In this document: piece by piece, positions 38,234 through 47,483 of the stretch
How positions within the stretch are numbered: the first letter of the stretch is position 1
How the letters are laid out: the number at the start of each line of letters is the position of its first letter
Assembly: GCF_000415985.1 (NCBI RefSeq)
Contig: NZ_KE356561.1
Span: 1,337,415 to 1,401,414, forward strand
Origin: Haloquadratum walsbyi J07HQW2
GTDB taxonomy: Archaea; Halobacteriota; Halobacteria; Halobacteriales; Haloferacaceae
DNA length: 64,000 nt
Reading direction: 5' to 3'
Position numbers and translations under genes: made by a program
Notes under the pieces: model-generated
Database searches by the model: none
What the model was told of the DNA's origin: nothing
What the model saw: the letters and a program-made list of their open reading frames with translations, nothing else

Positions 38234-39586
38234 TTACCCCACCAGTTGGACAATATTACCGTTACGTGTCACATGAAGATCGCGACCAAGTGCATAACCT
38301 TGTGACTCAGCAAGATCGACATATGGCGAAAGACCCTCAAGATCTTGATGCGCTGGGATAATATGCTGCGGTTGAAGCGCATCCATCATCTGGTAATGTC
38401 CTTCTTCACGTAGATGACCTGAGACGTGGATTTCATCATAAATTCGGGCACCCTGCATTTTTAGAAGTCGTTCGGACTGGTAACGTTGACCTTCATTCGT
38501 TGGTTCAGGGATAACGCGTGCTGAGAAAATGACTTTATCTCCATTTTCAAGTTCAAATGGCGTTTCACCACGCCCCATCCGCGTGAGCATTGCTCTGGGC
38601 TCACCCTGATGACCAGTGACGATTGGGAGATAATTCTCCTTACCCTCTTTCATGATGCGTTTGAACGTCCGATCAACAGATTTTCGATGACCGTACATGC
38701 CGACATCATCTGGGAGGTCAACGAATCCAAGCCGTTCTGCGGCTCCGGAATACTTCTCCATTGACCGACCTAATAATACGGGCTGACGATCAATTTCTTT
38801 TGCAAACTCGACAAGCGATGAGACACGAGAAACATGCGATGAGAAGGTTGTAGCAACGATTCCTCCATCATAGTCCTCAATTGATCTGATAGTGTCTTTC
38901 AGATGAGATCGCGCGTGTGACTCTGAAGGAGTGCGTCCCTTACGACCTGCGTTCGTACAGTCTTCAATGTAACAGAGAACGCCATTGTCCTCACGTCCAA
39001 TCTCGCGGAATCGCTTCATATCTACAGGATCTTCTAATACTGGTGAGTGGTCTATACGTTTATCAAGACCATAGACAATTGCTCCCTCAGGTGTGTGAAC
39101 AACCGGATTAATTGCATCAATAATCGAGTGTGTGACGTGAACAAACTCAAGTTCGACATTTCCACTTTCACCGATTGACATTGCCTCGCCTGCGGACATC
39201 CTCAACAAGTCGTTCTTGACATTGAATTTGTTTTCACTGTCAATTTGTTGTTTTACTAACTCGATTGTGAATGGCGTGGCGACAATCGGAGCATCGTACC
39301 GATGTGCAAGTTTTGAGAGTGCGCCGATATGGTCCAGATGACCGTGAGTAGGGACGATTGCCTGTACGTCACCCTCAAGATCAGACATAATACGATCATC
39401 TGGGATTGCACCCATATCAATCAGATCGAGACTATGCATCGTTTCGGTCTCCACGTTATCGTGGATCAGGACCTGACTAAGATTCAGACCCATATCGAAG
39501 ATGACTATATCGTCGCCTGTTCGGACGGCGGTCATCTGTCGACCGACTTCTTCGTATCCGCCAATTGTTGCGATTTCGATTTCCAT
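38234..39586 (-). CDS. rnj: RNase J-family metallo-beta-lactamase ribonuclease
   Basis: 450 residues. The zinc motif HGHLDH (81-86) and the beta-CASP blocks ([36 protein letters not shown] and the final IIPAHQ) place it with archaeal RNase J, a 5'-3' exoribonuclease and endonuclease. It has no KH domains, unlike archaeal CPSF-type enzymes. It is the first gene of a pair with idsA, an order common in haloarchaea. A leader of about 35 bases carries a small hairpin (39608-39621). Confidence 0.93.
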   Translation of the reverse strand: MEIEIATIGGYEEVGRQMTAVRTGDDIVIFDMGLNLSQVLIHDNVETETMHSLDLIDMGAIPDDRIMSDLEGDVQAIVPTHGHLDHIGALSKLAHRYDAPIVATPFTIELVKQQIDSENKFNVKNDLLRMSAGEAMSIGESGNVELEFVHVTHSIIDAINPVVHTPEGAIVYGLDKRIDHSPVLEDPVDMKRFREIGREDNGVLCYIEDCTNAGRKGRTPSESHARSHLKDTIRSIEDYDGGIVATTFSSHVSRVSSLVEFAKEIDRQPVLLGRSMEKYSGAAERLGFVDLPDDVGMYGHRKSVDRTFKRIMKEGKENYLPIVTGHQGEPRAMLTRMGRGETPFELENGDKVIFSARVIPEPTNEGQRYQSERLLKMQGARIYDEIHVSGHLREEGHYQMMDALQPQHIIPAHQDLEGLSPYVDLAESQGYALGRDLHVTRNGNIVQLVG

Positions 39587-39967
39587 AATTGAATCCGAGC
39601 ATCGAAAGCCACTGTTGTGGCGAAGGTGCTCACTGAAATGCCCCGTCTTATATCTTGTTAAACCATCTATTTACAGTCGCAATCGTAATCGTAATCGTAT
39701 GATCATGACCATGATCGTGATTTGCAGCATCGTATTTGCTATACGGCGTAGTCCATTTTGATCATACTCAAAGATAGTCCACGGGTTTGTTATATTAGTA
39801 TCAAATGTGGACATGTGTTGATCTGAGCTCAGTTGAGACATGATCATTCATCCGATAAGTGATGATTCATTTCGATATTATACGCCGCGTGATGCTGCAC
39901 ATACTGCGTTATGATACGATGTGGGATCGATCGGCCCCGGCGTCTTACAGCACGTTGGTCGTCGGTC
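39587..39967. other. Intergenic region with hexamer repeat
   Basis: Includes a rnj leader hairpin GCCAC-TGTT-GTGGC (39608-39621), a TATA-like TTATATCTTG near 39650, and a three-copy AATCGT repeat at 39681-39699. No gene is seen. Confidence 0.45.
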
Positions 39968-40006
39968 CCCGCGTGCACTAGACTAGCTAGTGCACTTACC
40001 CGCGGG
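39968..40006. ncRNA. Strong hairpin; candidate structured RNA
   Basis: Two stacked perfect stems: CCCGCG with CGCGGG, and TGCACTAG with CTAGTGCA, loop ACTAG, joined by a one-sided CTTACC bulge. It sits within a G+C-rich island (about 39920-40012) in an A+T-rich gap between rnj and lsm. The strand and function are unknown; the wider 39920-40012 region may be part of it. It could be a small RNA of guide type or an unusual palindrome. Confidence 0.35.
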
Positions 40007-40117
40007 AGCATTGGTATTAGCATATATTCGACCACATGGTAAAAACTACGTGGGTCAACTTCACTGCTAGTATAAAATATAAGATGAGATATAGAATACT
40101 CAGGTTCCTTCGGCACA

Positions 40118-40125
40118 TTTAATAT
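40118..40125 (+). promoter_or_regulatory. TATA box of lsm-rpl37e
   Basis: TTTAATAT, centred 26 bases before the lsm ATG, implies a leaderless transcript. Confidence 0.5.
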
Positions 40126-40146
40126 CAATACCGAACGGCATGAGGT

Positions 40147-40380
40147 ATGAGCGGACGACCTCTTGATGTTCTTGAAGCCGCGCTTGATAATACGGTTACT
40201 ATCACACTTAAAGATGGAAGTGCCTATTATGGCACACTTGCAGGATATGACCAGCATATGAATGCAGTTCTTGACCCTATTGGGGCATCTGAAAACACCG
40301 ATCCTGGTGCATTGGACGTCACAACAGTTGAAGACACAACGATTATACGCGGCGATAACATTGTTACAATCAATACATGA
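40147..40380 (+). CDS. lsm: Archaeal Sm-like RNA-binding protein (LSm)
   Basis: 77 residues with Sm1 ([20 protein letters not shown] then HMNAVLDP) and a short Sm2 ([11 protein letters not shown]). It forms a heptameric ring that binds U-rich RNA and is linked to small-RNA function in haloarchaea. It overlaps rpl37e by 4 bases (ATGA), a conserved archaeal arrangement. Confidence 0.96.
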   Translation: MSGRPLDVLEAALDNTVTITLKDGSAYYGTLAGYDQHMNAVLDPIGASENTDPGALDVTTVEDTTIIRGDNIVTINT

Positions 40381-40553
40381 CTGGTGCCGGCACTCCAAGT
40401 CAAGGAAAGAAAAACACGACAACACATGTGAAATGTCGCCGATGTGGAGAAAAGTCCTATCACGCTAAGAAGAAAGTATGTTCATCCTGTGGGTTTGGTA
40501 AATCCGCAAAACGGCGTGATTACGAGTGGAGTTCGAAAACTGGCGATAACTAA
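40377..40553 (+). CDS. rpl37e: Ribosomal protein L37e
   Basis: 58 residues beginning [20 protein letters not shown]. The zinc ribbon is intact (Cys20, Cys23, Cys35, Cys38) and the Arg/Lys-rich tail [11 protein letters not shown] is typical. It starts inside the lsm stop (ATGA overlap), so the two are translationally coupled. Confidence 0.95.
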   Translation: MTGAGTPSQGKKNTTTHVKCRRCGEKSYHAKKKVCSSCGFGKSAKRRDYEWSSKTGDN

Positions 40554-40957
40554 ATAGATCTTAATTCCACGGTATTCTCGAAATCATTGTGATCTGAATT
40601 TAAATATCGCACACTGTAGTAACTACCAAAGAAAATCAACTGCTGTTCATTTCAGAAGAAATTAGTTTTCCATTGTTTTCGGATAAATCCGGGAGCCGAG
40701 TCCTGACATACCGGCAGTTGTCCAAGACTACTAGTCGTACCTGCTGTGTATCATACAGTTGAGTTAGTATAGCACTTAGAATAAAATAACATACTGGGTG
40801 ATATACATACTGTCAAGATACAACCTCGAGGATATATGATTGCGATATATAGATAATGAACATTATATATGCACAATCGTGTATACTCACCGACGCTTTG
40901 ATGTCTGAAAACAGCATATGAATGGGTTTTTACCCCCTAGCAATTGTATGAATAAGT
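40554..40957. other. Intergenic region before purF
   Basis: About 400 bases without a protein-like frame. A weak T-rich element (GGGTTTTTACCCC) lies about 30 bases before purF. Confidence 0.4.
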
Positions 40958-42904
40958 ATGTCTGACGGGCGGGATTTGACCCCCACACCCAGACGTGCGA
41001 TAGAATCAAAAACGGAATCGAAATCCGAAACAAAACCGGATGCTAATCCAGACGCGGACATAGACGCAGATGCGAACGCGAACATAGACAGAAAATCATA
41101 TTTTGAGGTAACGTCTCAATCATCAGCGAATCGTAATATTCCCGATGATGAGATACACTTCGAAACCGATTTTGAGACTGATATTATTCGAAATGAAACC
41201 AGTGATTCTGATGGTGCTATCGATGAATCGAGTGATCTGAACTCAACATCATCCGATACGGAAGGATCAGTCCCCGTATCACGGTCACCGAAACTTGATC
41301 GCTTGGAAGCTGACAAGCAAGAACGGGAACGGGAACAAACGGACTCAGGATCTGGACCGACCGAGAAATGTGGCGTTGTTGGTGTAGCACTCTCTGAGCG
41401 GTGTGCTGCACGACCATTGTATTATTCGTTATATGCGTTACAACACCGCGGACAGGAGTCGGCAGGAATTGTCACACACGATGGCTTCCAACAACACAGT
41501 CACGTTGAGATGGGACTTGTCGGTGATGCATTTGAAGAATCAGATCTTAATACACTCGCAGGGGGTACTGGGATTGGACATGTCCGATATCCAACCTCCG
41601 GAGGTATCAATGCCTGCTGTGCACAGCCATTTTCTGTTTCCTTTAAATCTGGGTCGCTTGGACTATCACACAACGGCAATCTCATCAATGCAGACGAGAT
41701 TCGTGATGAACTCGAATCACTTGGTCATGCATTCACCTCAGACGGTGATACCGAGGTTATAGCGCATGAACTTGCTCGAAACTTACTTGAATCGGATCTC
41801 GTTCGTGCGGTTAAACGGACCATGGAACGGATCCATGGATCGTATGCATTGACTATCATGCATGATGAGACCGTGCTCGCTGTGCGTGACCCTGAGGGGA
41901 ACCGGCCACTCTGTATCGGTAAGGTTGAGGATGGATACGTTGTTGCCTCAGAGTCTGCCGCAATTGACACACTTGATGGTGAACTTGTCAGAGATGTCCG
42001 ACCTGGTGAACTCGTTGTTCTCGATTCCGACGGCTCTGGGTTTGAGTCATATCAGCTCACTGATCGTGAAAACACTGCACACTGTTTCTTCGAACACGTT
42101 TATTTCGCACGCCCAGATTCAGTGATCAACGATACACTTGTTTATGAGGCGCGACGAAATCTAGGTCGAGAATTGTGGGCTGAACAAGGAGTTGAGACAG
42201 ACGTTGTTATGCCTGTGCCCGATTCAGGTCGTGCGTTTGCCTCTGGATACGCCGACGCCGCGAATGAAACGACTGCCGACGGGGATCCTCGAGAGACAAC
42301 TAGTACGGGTGAAGATGTGGTTGAGTTTGCTGAAGGATTGATGAAAAATCGGTATGTCGGTCGGACATTTATTATGCCAACACAGGATGAACGTGAACGC
42401 GCTGTCCGACTCAAACTTAATCCAATTAAAAGCACGATTGAAGGACGGTCAGTGACGATTATCGATGATAGTATCGTCCGTGGGACAACATCACGACAGC
42501 TTGTTCAGCTTCTCCGTGATGCTGGTGCGTCTGAAGTCCACGTTCGGATTGGTGCTCCACAGATTATTGCCCCTTGTTATATGGGAATCGACATGGCTTC
42601 ACGTGAAGAACTCATTGCTGCTGATAAATCAACTGAGGAAATTCGATCAGAAATTGACGCCGACAGCTTAGGATATCTCTCTGTTGATGCGGTCGCAGAT
42701 GTGCTTGGTGAGCATCGCTCGGATCTCTGTCTCGGCTGTGTCACGGGATCATATCCATACGATATTGATAATGAGGACTGTGACCGCGATGTTACGCGAC
42801 CGGTTATCGATGGACCTGACACGAGGACAAACTCAAGCGACCAACAGAGTGAGTCAGAGCAAGGAACTGCATCCGACGGTGAGCCAGCACATGCTGATGA
42901 TTGA
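40958..42904 (+). CDS. purF: Amidophosphoribosyltransferase with long pro-extension
   Basis: 648 residues. Makes 5-phosphoribosylamine from PRPP and glutamine, the first step of purine synthesis. The catalytic N-terminal nucleophile Cys of the glutaminase domain is Cys138 (EKCGVVG), so 137 residues precede it. In other haloarchaea the Cys lies a few residues from the start. The extension is Asp/Asn/Ala/Ser/Glu-rich (DADIDADANANID) and must be removed for activity. The glutaminase (ALQHRGQESAGI) and PRPP-binding (VTIIDDSIVRGTTSR) parts are intact. The C-terminus has another acidic tail of about 40 residues. Confidence 0.92.
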   Translation: MSDGRDLTPTPRRAIESKTESKSETKPDANPDADIDADANANIDRKSYFEVTSQSSANRNIPDDEIHFETDFETDIIRNETSDSDGAIDESSDLNSTSSDTEGSVPVSRSPKLDRLEADKQEREREQTDSGSGPTEKCGVVGVALSERCAARPLYYSLYALQHRGQESAGIVTHDGFQQHSHVEMGLVGDAFEESDLNTLAGGTGIGHVRYPTSGGINACCAQPFSVSFKSGSLGLSHNGNLINADEIRDELESLGHAFTSDGDTEVIAHELARNLLESDLVRAVKRTMERIHGSYALTIMHDETVLAVRDPEGNRPLCIGKVEDGYVVASESAAIDTLDGELVRDVRPGELVVLDSDGSGFESYQLTDRENTAHCFFEHVYFARPDSVINDTLVYEARRNLGRELWAEQGVETDVVMPVPDSGRAFASGYADAANETTADGDPRETTSTGEDVVEFAEGLMKNRYVGRTFIMPTQDERERAVRLKLNPIKSTIEGRSVTIIDDSIVRGTTSRQLVQLLRDAGASEVHVRIGAPQIIAPCYMGIDMASREELIAADKSTEEIRSEIDADSLGYLSVDAVADVLGEHRSDLCLGCVTGSYPYDIDNEDCDRDVTRPVIDGPDTRTNSSDQQSESEQGTASDGEPAHADD

Positions 42905-43216
42905 ATCAGATATAACGCTCTAAACCACTCTGTCATACTTTATTTCTGTAGACGAAGCTGACTGGATTTATAACTCAATTTTACCTATATACGTCAGAAG
43001 GACCTGGTGACACCATCGGCGATGGTGCAATAATCGATGCTCCTGAATCGCAGCAAATTAAAAAGCGTTCTATTTAATCTGCAATTTAGAGTTATGCTTG
43101 GAGTGAGTCTGCTATGGAGTTCAAACTGAATGAAAGATCATATTAACGGTGGCTACCATCAGCTGTGAGTGAATAAGATACTATAGAGAGCCTTGTTTTC
43201 GGAATCAAACCGCGTT
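42905..43216. other. Intergenic region with a palindrome
   Basis: The convergent gap after purF includes a 17-base near-perfect palindrome, CACCATCG-G-CGATGGTG, at 43011-43027. No gene is seen. Confidence 0.45.
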
Positions 43217-43864
43217 CTATTCACTCGGTGCGACAAAGACATTATATTTAAGATCGTCTTCGTGTAGCTCCTCAAGAATTCTATCTTTGAGAATCGAAGA
43301 GGGATGATGAAGTCCCGCTACTCGTTCTTCTATTTGTTCGAAGCTCTCAAATGGTCCACGCTTTCGCTGATCAAGAATATTATTTCGGAGCTTCTTGCCA
43401 ATCCCTGGAAGTAGATTTAATTGATGGAGTCGAAGCGTGATCGGTTGAGCATTATTATAGAAATCGACAAACCGGCGCTCATCCGCGTTGATTATCTCCT
43501 CAACTGCGTACTCAACTTCGTTTTGTGCTGTATTTGATAGGTCCGTATAGCTAATCTGCCGGAATTCATCGACCAATTGTCGAGCTTCGGTTGGACCAAC
43601 AACGACACGATCACCGATTGAAGCATCGGCATCTTCGGCTGCATCAAGTGTCAACTCATATAATCTAAAATCGCGTTCCCCAAGCGCATATGCTAGTGGG
43701 TCACGCTGATGCCGCGGGCGATTATCATCACTGCGCCCATGTGGAAGATGATCAAGGATAACTGCACGGCGAACATCCGTCTCGGCGTCTGGACTATTAT
43801 TACGACCGTCGCTTTGATCCGACTTATCAGTAGGATTAGCGTCGGTGTCCTCGCTTTCGGTCAT
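43217..43864 (-). CDS. DUF655 putative nucleic-acid-binding protein
   Basis: 215 residues: an acidic N-terminal ~35 residues, a core beginning RRAVILDHLPHGR, and a C-terminal helix-hairpin-helix (LLPGIGKKLRNNILDQRKRG). The archaeal DUF655 family usually sits beside rpl21e, rpoF and ksgA and is probably tied to ribosome or RNA function. Here it follows rpoF after about 270 bases on the same strand. Confidence 0.88.
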   Translation of the reverse strand: MTESEDTDANPTDKSDQSDGRNNSPDAETDVRRAVILDHLPHGRSDDNRPRHQRDPLAYALGERDFRLYELTLDAAEDADASIGDRVVVGPTEARQLVDEFRQISYTDLSNTAQNEVEYAVEEIINADERRFVDFYNNAQPITLRLHQLNLLPGIGKKLRNNILDQRKRGPFESFEQIEERVAGLHHPSSILKDRILEELHEDDLKYNVFVAPSE

Positions 43865-44136
43865 GGTTATGACAACATATACACCGAGTGTGCACTTAAA
43901 TAATGAGGCAGGAAGTGAACAGAATCAATCCGTGGTATCTACTAGCAGTCATATTTCACCGCCGAATTCCAGCTGCGGTGTCGAATCACATTCGTGTGAT
44001 GGTCATGATAAACAGTATTCACGGGAGGTTATTATATGCAGTTGATAGTGGTATTTGTATATCTTATATATCAGAGAAATTTTTCTATCTCTTCGATTGA
44101 TACACATGCGCAAATATCAAAATATACTGACGCTGT

Positions 44137-44493
44137 TTAAGCGTATTTCTTGACAATATTGAGTATTGCATCTAGCTCGTCGCCACTGAGCGCATACCGC
44201 TCTTGTGCGTATACAGCACGGAGTTCATCGCGATTCTGTGGAAGGAGATCAGCAATTTTGATTGCCGTTGAGTTATCAACTTTCTCCTCAGTAAGCAGTT
44301 CATCAACGAGTTCCCGTGAATCAGAGGGGTCGAGGTCAGCAAATCTGTTTACATGCTCGATAGCACGTGCAAGCTCGTACCGAAGATCACGATCGGCCTC
44401 GGCGGCACGTTCGGCTTCAACATTTTGAAGCGACAGTTTGACTTCTGAGACAGTTTGATACTCATCATCGAGTTTTTCTTTGAAGATCGTCAT
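44137..44493 (-). CDS. rpoF: RNA polymerase subunit F (Rpb4 homologue)
   Basis: 118 residues. The Rpb4/RpoF fold of mostly helices is recognised from EVKLSLQNVEAERAAEADRD and the C-terminal QERYALSGDELDAILNIVKK. It pairs with RpoE (Rpb7) to form the polymerase stalk. It lies between rpl21e and DUF655, the usual archaeal order. Confidence 0.9.
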   Translation of the reverse strand: MTIFKEKLDDEYQTVSEVKLSLQNVEAERAAEADRDLRYELARAIEHVNRFADLDPSDSRELVDELLTEEKVDNSTAIKIADLLPQNRDELRAVYAQERYALSGDELDAILNIVKKYA

Positions 44494-44612
44494 GTGTATT
44501 GAGGATAATTGTAATATCGATAAAAATTAAATTTCTTGATTATGATTAGGATCAGAATATGCGGAATCGACTTGAAACTGAGATGTCAATTCATATCGCC
44601 ATGAATTCATAC

Positions 44613-44903
44613 TCACTCCTGTGGACGAAGGTGTGCTGAGCGTGCGATAATCGTTTTTTCTTTACCACCATCGACGATCTTAATTTTGAACGCTCGTCCT
44701 TGCTTCCCAGTCACCTCTCCGGTATGACCGTTGAATCGGGGATGAAAACGACCTTCGCGGACACTTGGGTCAATCCGAAGATGGACTTTTTGCCCTTCGT
44801 CATATTCTTGAATCGATCGTTGTGGTGGTGACATCCCTCGTTCGCGCGGAGAGTTCGAAAGTTTGTCGCGAGTTCCAGTCATTGGGCCATTCGAACTTGG
44901 CAT
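44613..44903 (-). CDS. rpl21e: Ribosomal protein L21e
   Basis: 96 residues: [20 protein letters not shown] start, the [20 protein letters not shown] core and [16 protein letters not shown]. The first Met matches the haloarchaeal family start. A TATA box 31 bases upstream suggests a leaderless or near-leaderless transcript. Confidence 0.95.
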   Translation of the reverse strand: MPSSNGPMTGTRDKLSNSPRERGMSPPQRSIQEYDEGQKVHLRIDPSVREGRFHPRFNGHTGEVTGKQGRAFKIKIVDGGKEKTIIARSAHLRPQE

Positions 44904-44930
44904 TATTGTTTATATTATCTTCGACGGATG

Positions 44931-44937
44931 TATAAAA
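44931..44937 (-). promoter_or_regulatory. TATA box of rpl21e-rpoF
   Basis: The minus strand reads GTTTTATAC, centred about 31 bases from the rpl21e ATG. Confidence 0.5.
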
Positions 44938-45025
44938 CGCACGTTACGGACCTGTTATGATTTCATATGGAATATGTGGAAGTCACAAGCAAAAATTAAG
45001 CCACCTGCTGTAATATCATATAATT

Positions 45026-45301
45026 ATGGCGCAAGATTATGCAAGTGGGACCGAGCAACCCTCCAGCGAGACGGTGGTATGCACTGAAGAGGCTGAGCGG
45101 ATAACGCACGGTGATTCAAGTTCAAAGGTTGAAATATTCGGACTTGGCGTCTCAGTGACAATCTTAATCGGTGCAGTCGGCGGTGTTTTTGCAATGTGGG
45201 TTCTGCCGGTTGACAGTGCCGTGCCGTTATTCCTGGGGGTTGGAGTCGGATTTATTCTATCACCGGTCATTGGTTTAGGAATGTTGTGGCGTCAGAATTG
45301 A
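45026..45301 (+). CDS. Small membrane protein, two helices
   Basis: 91 residues: an N-terminal polar ~35, then two membrane helices (FGLGVSVTILIGAVGGVFAM and VPLFLGVGVGFILSPVIGLG). No family is recognised. It stands between the rpl21e and EF-1beta genes, transcribed from the opposite strand to both. Confidence 0.6.
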   Translation: MAQDYASGTEQPSSETVVCTEEAERITHGDSSSKVEIFGLGVSVTILIGAVGGVFAMWVLPVDSAVPLFLGVGVGFILSPVIGLGMLWRQN

Positions 45302-45376
45302 GATAACTACGATCAATAGATGGACTTGTAGTTACGAATGATTTACTATAAGCTAAGAGATACAAAACCGATTATA

Positions 45377-45643
45377 TTAGATTCGACCAACGTTTTCAAC
45401 GGCGACGCTCTCAACACCGTTGACGTCACCAAATGACTCCTCGACAGCTTCAGTCCCACCAGCATCATCTGGAACGATGACCGTTGGAAGAAGTGCAACA
45501 AGTCCGAAAGCTACGTCATCTCGTTCAAATCCGTTTATTTTAGCGCCCTCTGGTAGCGATTGTTCAAGACGTTCTTGTAGTTCATCAAGATCAATATCAG
45601 GACTATCTGGCATGACCTTGATTTTTGCAGCTACCTTTCCCAT
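45377..45643 (-). CDS. ef1b: Elongation factor 1-beta (aEF1B)
   Basis: 88 residues. The guanine-exchange factor for aEF1A. It contains the C-terminal catalytic domain only, as in archaea: [39 protein letters not shown]. It follows the zinc-finger microprotein by 2 bases, so both are co-transcribed. Confidence 0.95.
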   Translation of the reverse strand: MGKVAAKIKVMPDSPDIDLDELQERLEQSLPEGAKINGFERDDVAFGLVALLPTVIVPDDAGGTEAVEESFGDVNGVESVAVENVGRI

Positions 45644-45645
45644 CG

Positions 45646-45825
45646 TTATGGTCCTCTGAATCCACAGTCAGGACATTCATACAGATTACTCTGCTTTCGG
45701 CACGTCGCACACCGTGAAATATCACAGCCACATTCTGGACAATCAAAAGTGGCAGCACTCATTCCAGAGATGTTAATACCGCAGGACACACACTGTCTGG
45801 CGTGCCGCTGGTCGGTCTGACTCAT
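45646..45825 (-). CDS. Zinc-finger microprotein (HVO_2753-like)
   Basis: 59 residues starting [12 protein letters not shown]. Eight Cys form two zinc ribbons: CVSC, CPECGCD, CATC and CPDCG, ending in CGFRGP. It closely resembles the haloarchaeal small zinc-finger protein HVO_2753, studied in Haloferax for effects on swarming and biofilm. Its tight link to EF-1beta suggests a translation-related role. Met at 45840 is an alternative start. Confidence 0.88.
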   Translation of the reverse strand: MSQTDQRHARQCVSCGINISGMSAATFDCPECGCDISRCATCRKQSNLYECPDCGFRGP

Positions 45826-46002
45826 ATTTTTACTAACCAACCAGTGATGTTTAACCGTTTCTTTTTATGAATTCTGGGACTCTCACAGCATACATATCAA
45901 CAATTTAATGTTTTGAGATTGTAGATGAAAGGGTATGTGAGATATCTGTTGATATTTCAACGCACACTAACCGTTCTATATCAACATATCAACAATATGT
46001 AC

Positions 46003-46373
46003 TCATGTGAGTGCAACGGTCACTGCAACAACTAGAGCAATTGCACTTCCAAGTGCTGATAGCCGAATCGCCTCACGACCACATCCATCTAGTACAAGTC
46101 GACGTCCAGGGAGAACACCGGGTGCAGGTGATGCTTCAGGGACATCAAGAGCAAGCCCGGAACAACAGATGAGAATGTATATACGATGCCATTTGAAGGA
46201 ACGGCTGCCTCAACAGCAACAAGTGAGCCTGGAAGCGTTGATGCAACTCCAACAAACAGAAATGCAACGCTATTTACCTGGAATCCCGGGACAAGTCCTG
46301 TGCAAGTTCCAAGATGTCGCATCGAGATATGCATATCCAAGAATCGCTGCTGCTGTGATATGACGTCCGTCAA
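46003..46373 (-). pseudogene. Truncated, frameshifted TctA/DUF112-type permease
   Basis: On the minus strand, one frame runs LGTCTGLVPGFQVNSVAFLF to SSVVPG, then a second frame continues ALDVPEASPAPGVLPGRRLV and LDGCGREAIRLSALGSAIAL to a stop at 46003. This is the start of a haloarchaeal tripartite-tricarboxylate-transporter-like permease, normally about 400 residues. A one-base change near 46158 breaks it and the rest is gone. Confidence 0.62.
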
Positions 46374-47031
46374 ATATTAGCGAAAAATAGCGTTAATGTT
46401 AATATTGATATTAATTCTACGTGATGTATGATTATCACAGTAATTTGGACTGCTGACGGATTACTACATTAACCTACCGTACCCTCTGCCCTACTCTACT
46501 CTACTCTAAGTAACCGATAAAATACCTGTGTGGCTCGGTCGTCACTATTGTTACAACTATTTATCTGTAGTTAGATACGGGATAATCTGGAAGCTCCCTC
46601 GACATAGAATGATAGGAAACATTGAAAGGGAGCACAGGTCAAAAACAGTGGATATGATACCGTAAACGCGAGATACGATGAGATCCGACAGTTTAGCCTC
46701 AGATTCATGTGGCACAGTCTGTATGTGGCGCTATCCAATTACGGAAGTCCATTCATATTTTTAAAGCACGATTCTTTATACTATGTCCGGCTGTGCAAAC
46801 ACCTGATAGATGCAAAAGCCTGCTTGGTATTGATCTTGAGAGATACTTGTCTGATTACATCTATGGTATAATTGAGGTGGTAACTCCTCCGTTCCTCAGT
46901 ACGCACTGAGGGCGAGCACGAGTACGAGTGCGAATAAAAGAGATGTCACTCCTGAATTATTTACTAAATCATAATAACGGACAGCGGCTAATTCAAATTC
47001 ATAATCAACAATGACAATCGCACAATCGCCG
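46374..47031. other. Gene-poor stretch
   Basis: About 650 bases with a CTACT pentamer repeat at 46490-46508. Two overlapping plus frames at 46707-46909 have protein-like hydrophobic stretches in different frames and may be a decayed gene, but I recognise no family. Confidence 0.35.
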
Positions 47032-47376
47032 TTAGCCGAAGAGATTACCTAGCCCTTCACCAGACGCTTCATCATCTTCATCATCTGCTTCGTCTGCTTC
47101 TTCTGTCTCGTCTGGCTCTTCTGCTTCCTCCTCATCAGCGTCGGCATCATCTTCAACTTCAGCCTCACCAGCGCTTGCACCTGCTGCAGGAGCGGGGGCT
47201 GCGGCGGCTGTGTCAATCGCTTCTTCAATATCGACATCGTCGAGAGCGGAGACAAGCGCTTTGACTCGGGACTCTTCAATGTCGGTTCCGGCTGCCTCAA
47301 GCACTTCTGTAACGTTATCTTCAGTAATCGATTCGCCTGTTTCATTCAGTGTAAGAGCTGCGTAAATGTATTCCAT
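47032..47376 (-). CDS. rpl12: Ribosomal protein P1/L12
   Basis: 114 residues. N-terminal dimerisation domain MEYIYAALTLNETGESITED, an Ala-rich hinge (AAAAPAPAAGASAG), a long Glu/Asp tail and the conserved C-terminal end EGLGNLFG that recruits translation GTPases. It is the last gene of the L1-L10-L12 operon, with about 107 bases after the L10 stop. Confidence 0.96.
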   Translation of the reverse strand: MEYIYAALTLNETGESITEDNVTEVLEAAGTDIEESRVKALVSALDDVDIEEAIDTAAAAPAPAAGASAGEAEVEDDADADEEEAEEPDETEEADEADDEDDEASGEGLGNLFG

Positions 47377-47439
47377 TTTAATATTCCTCGTTATCTGTTA
47401 TCTATGATTTATTTTCGCGCTGTTTGATATTCGTATGTC

Positions 47440-47461
47440 GATACGATACGATACGATACGA
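47440..47461. repeat. Pentanucleotide repeat (GATAC)
   Basis: Four to five tandem copies of GATAC between rpl10 and rpl12. Confidence 0.8.
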
Positions 47462-47483
47462 ACTGTCTCCGTCTCCTCAGGTT

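Noticed and set aside
42999-43075. Possible coding remnant around the palindrome after purF
   Set aside because: One short open frame only, with no family resemblance and no support on either side.
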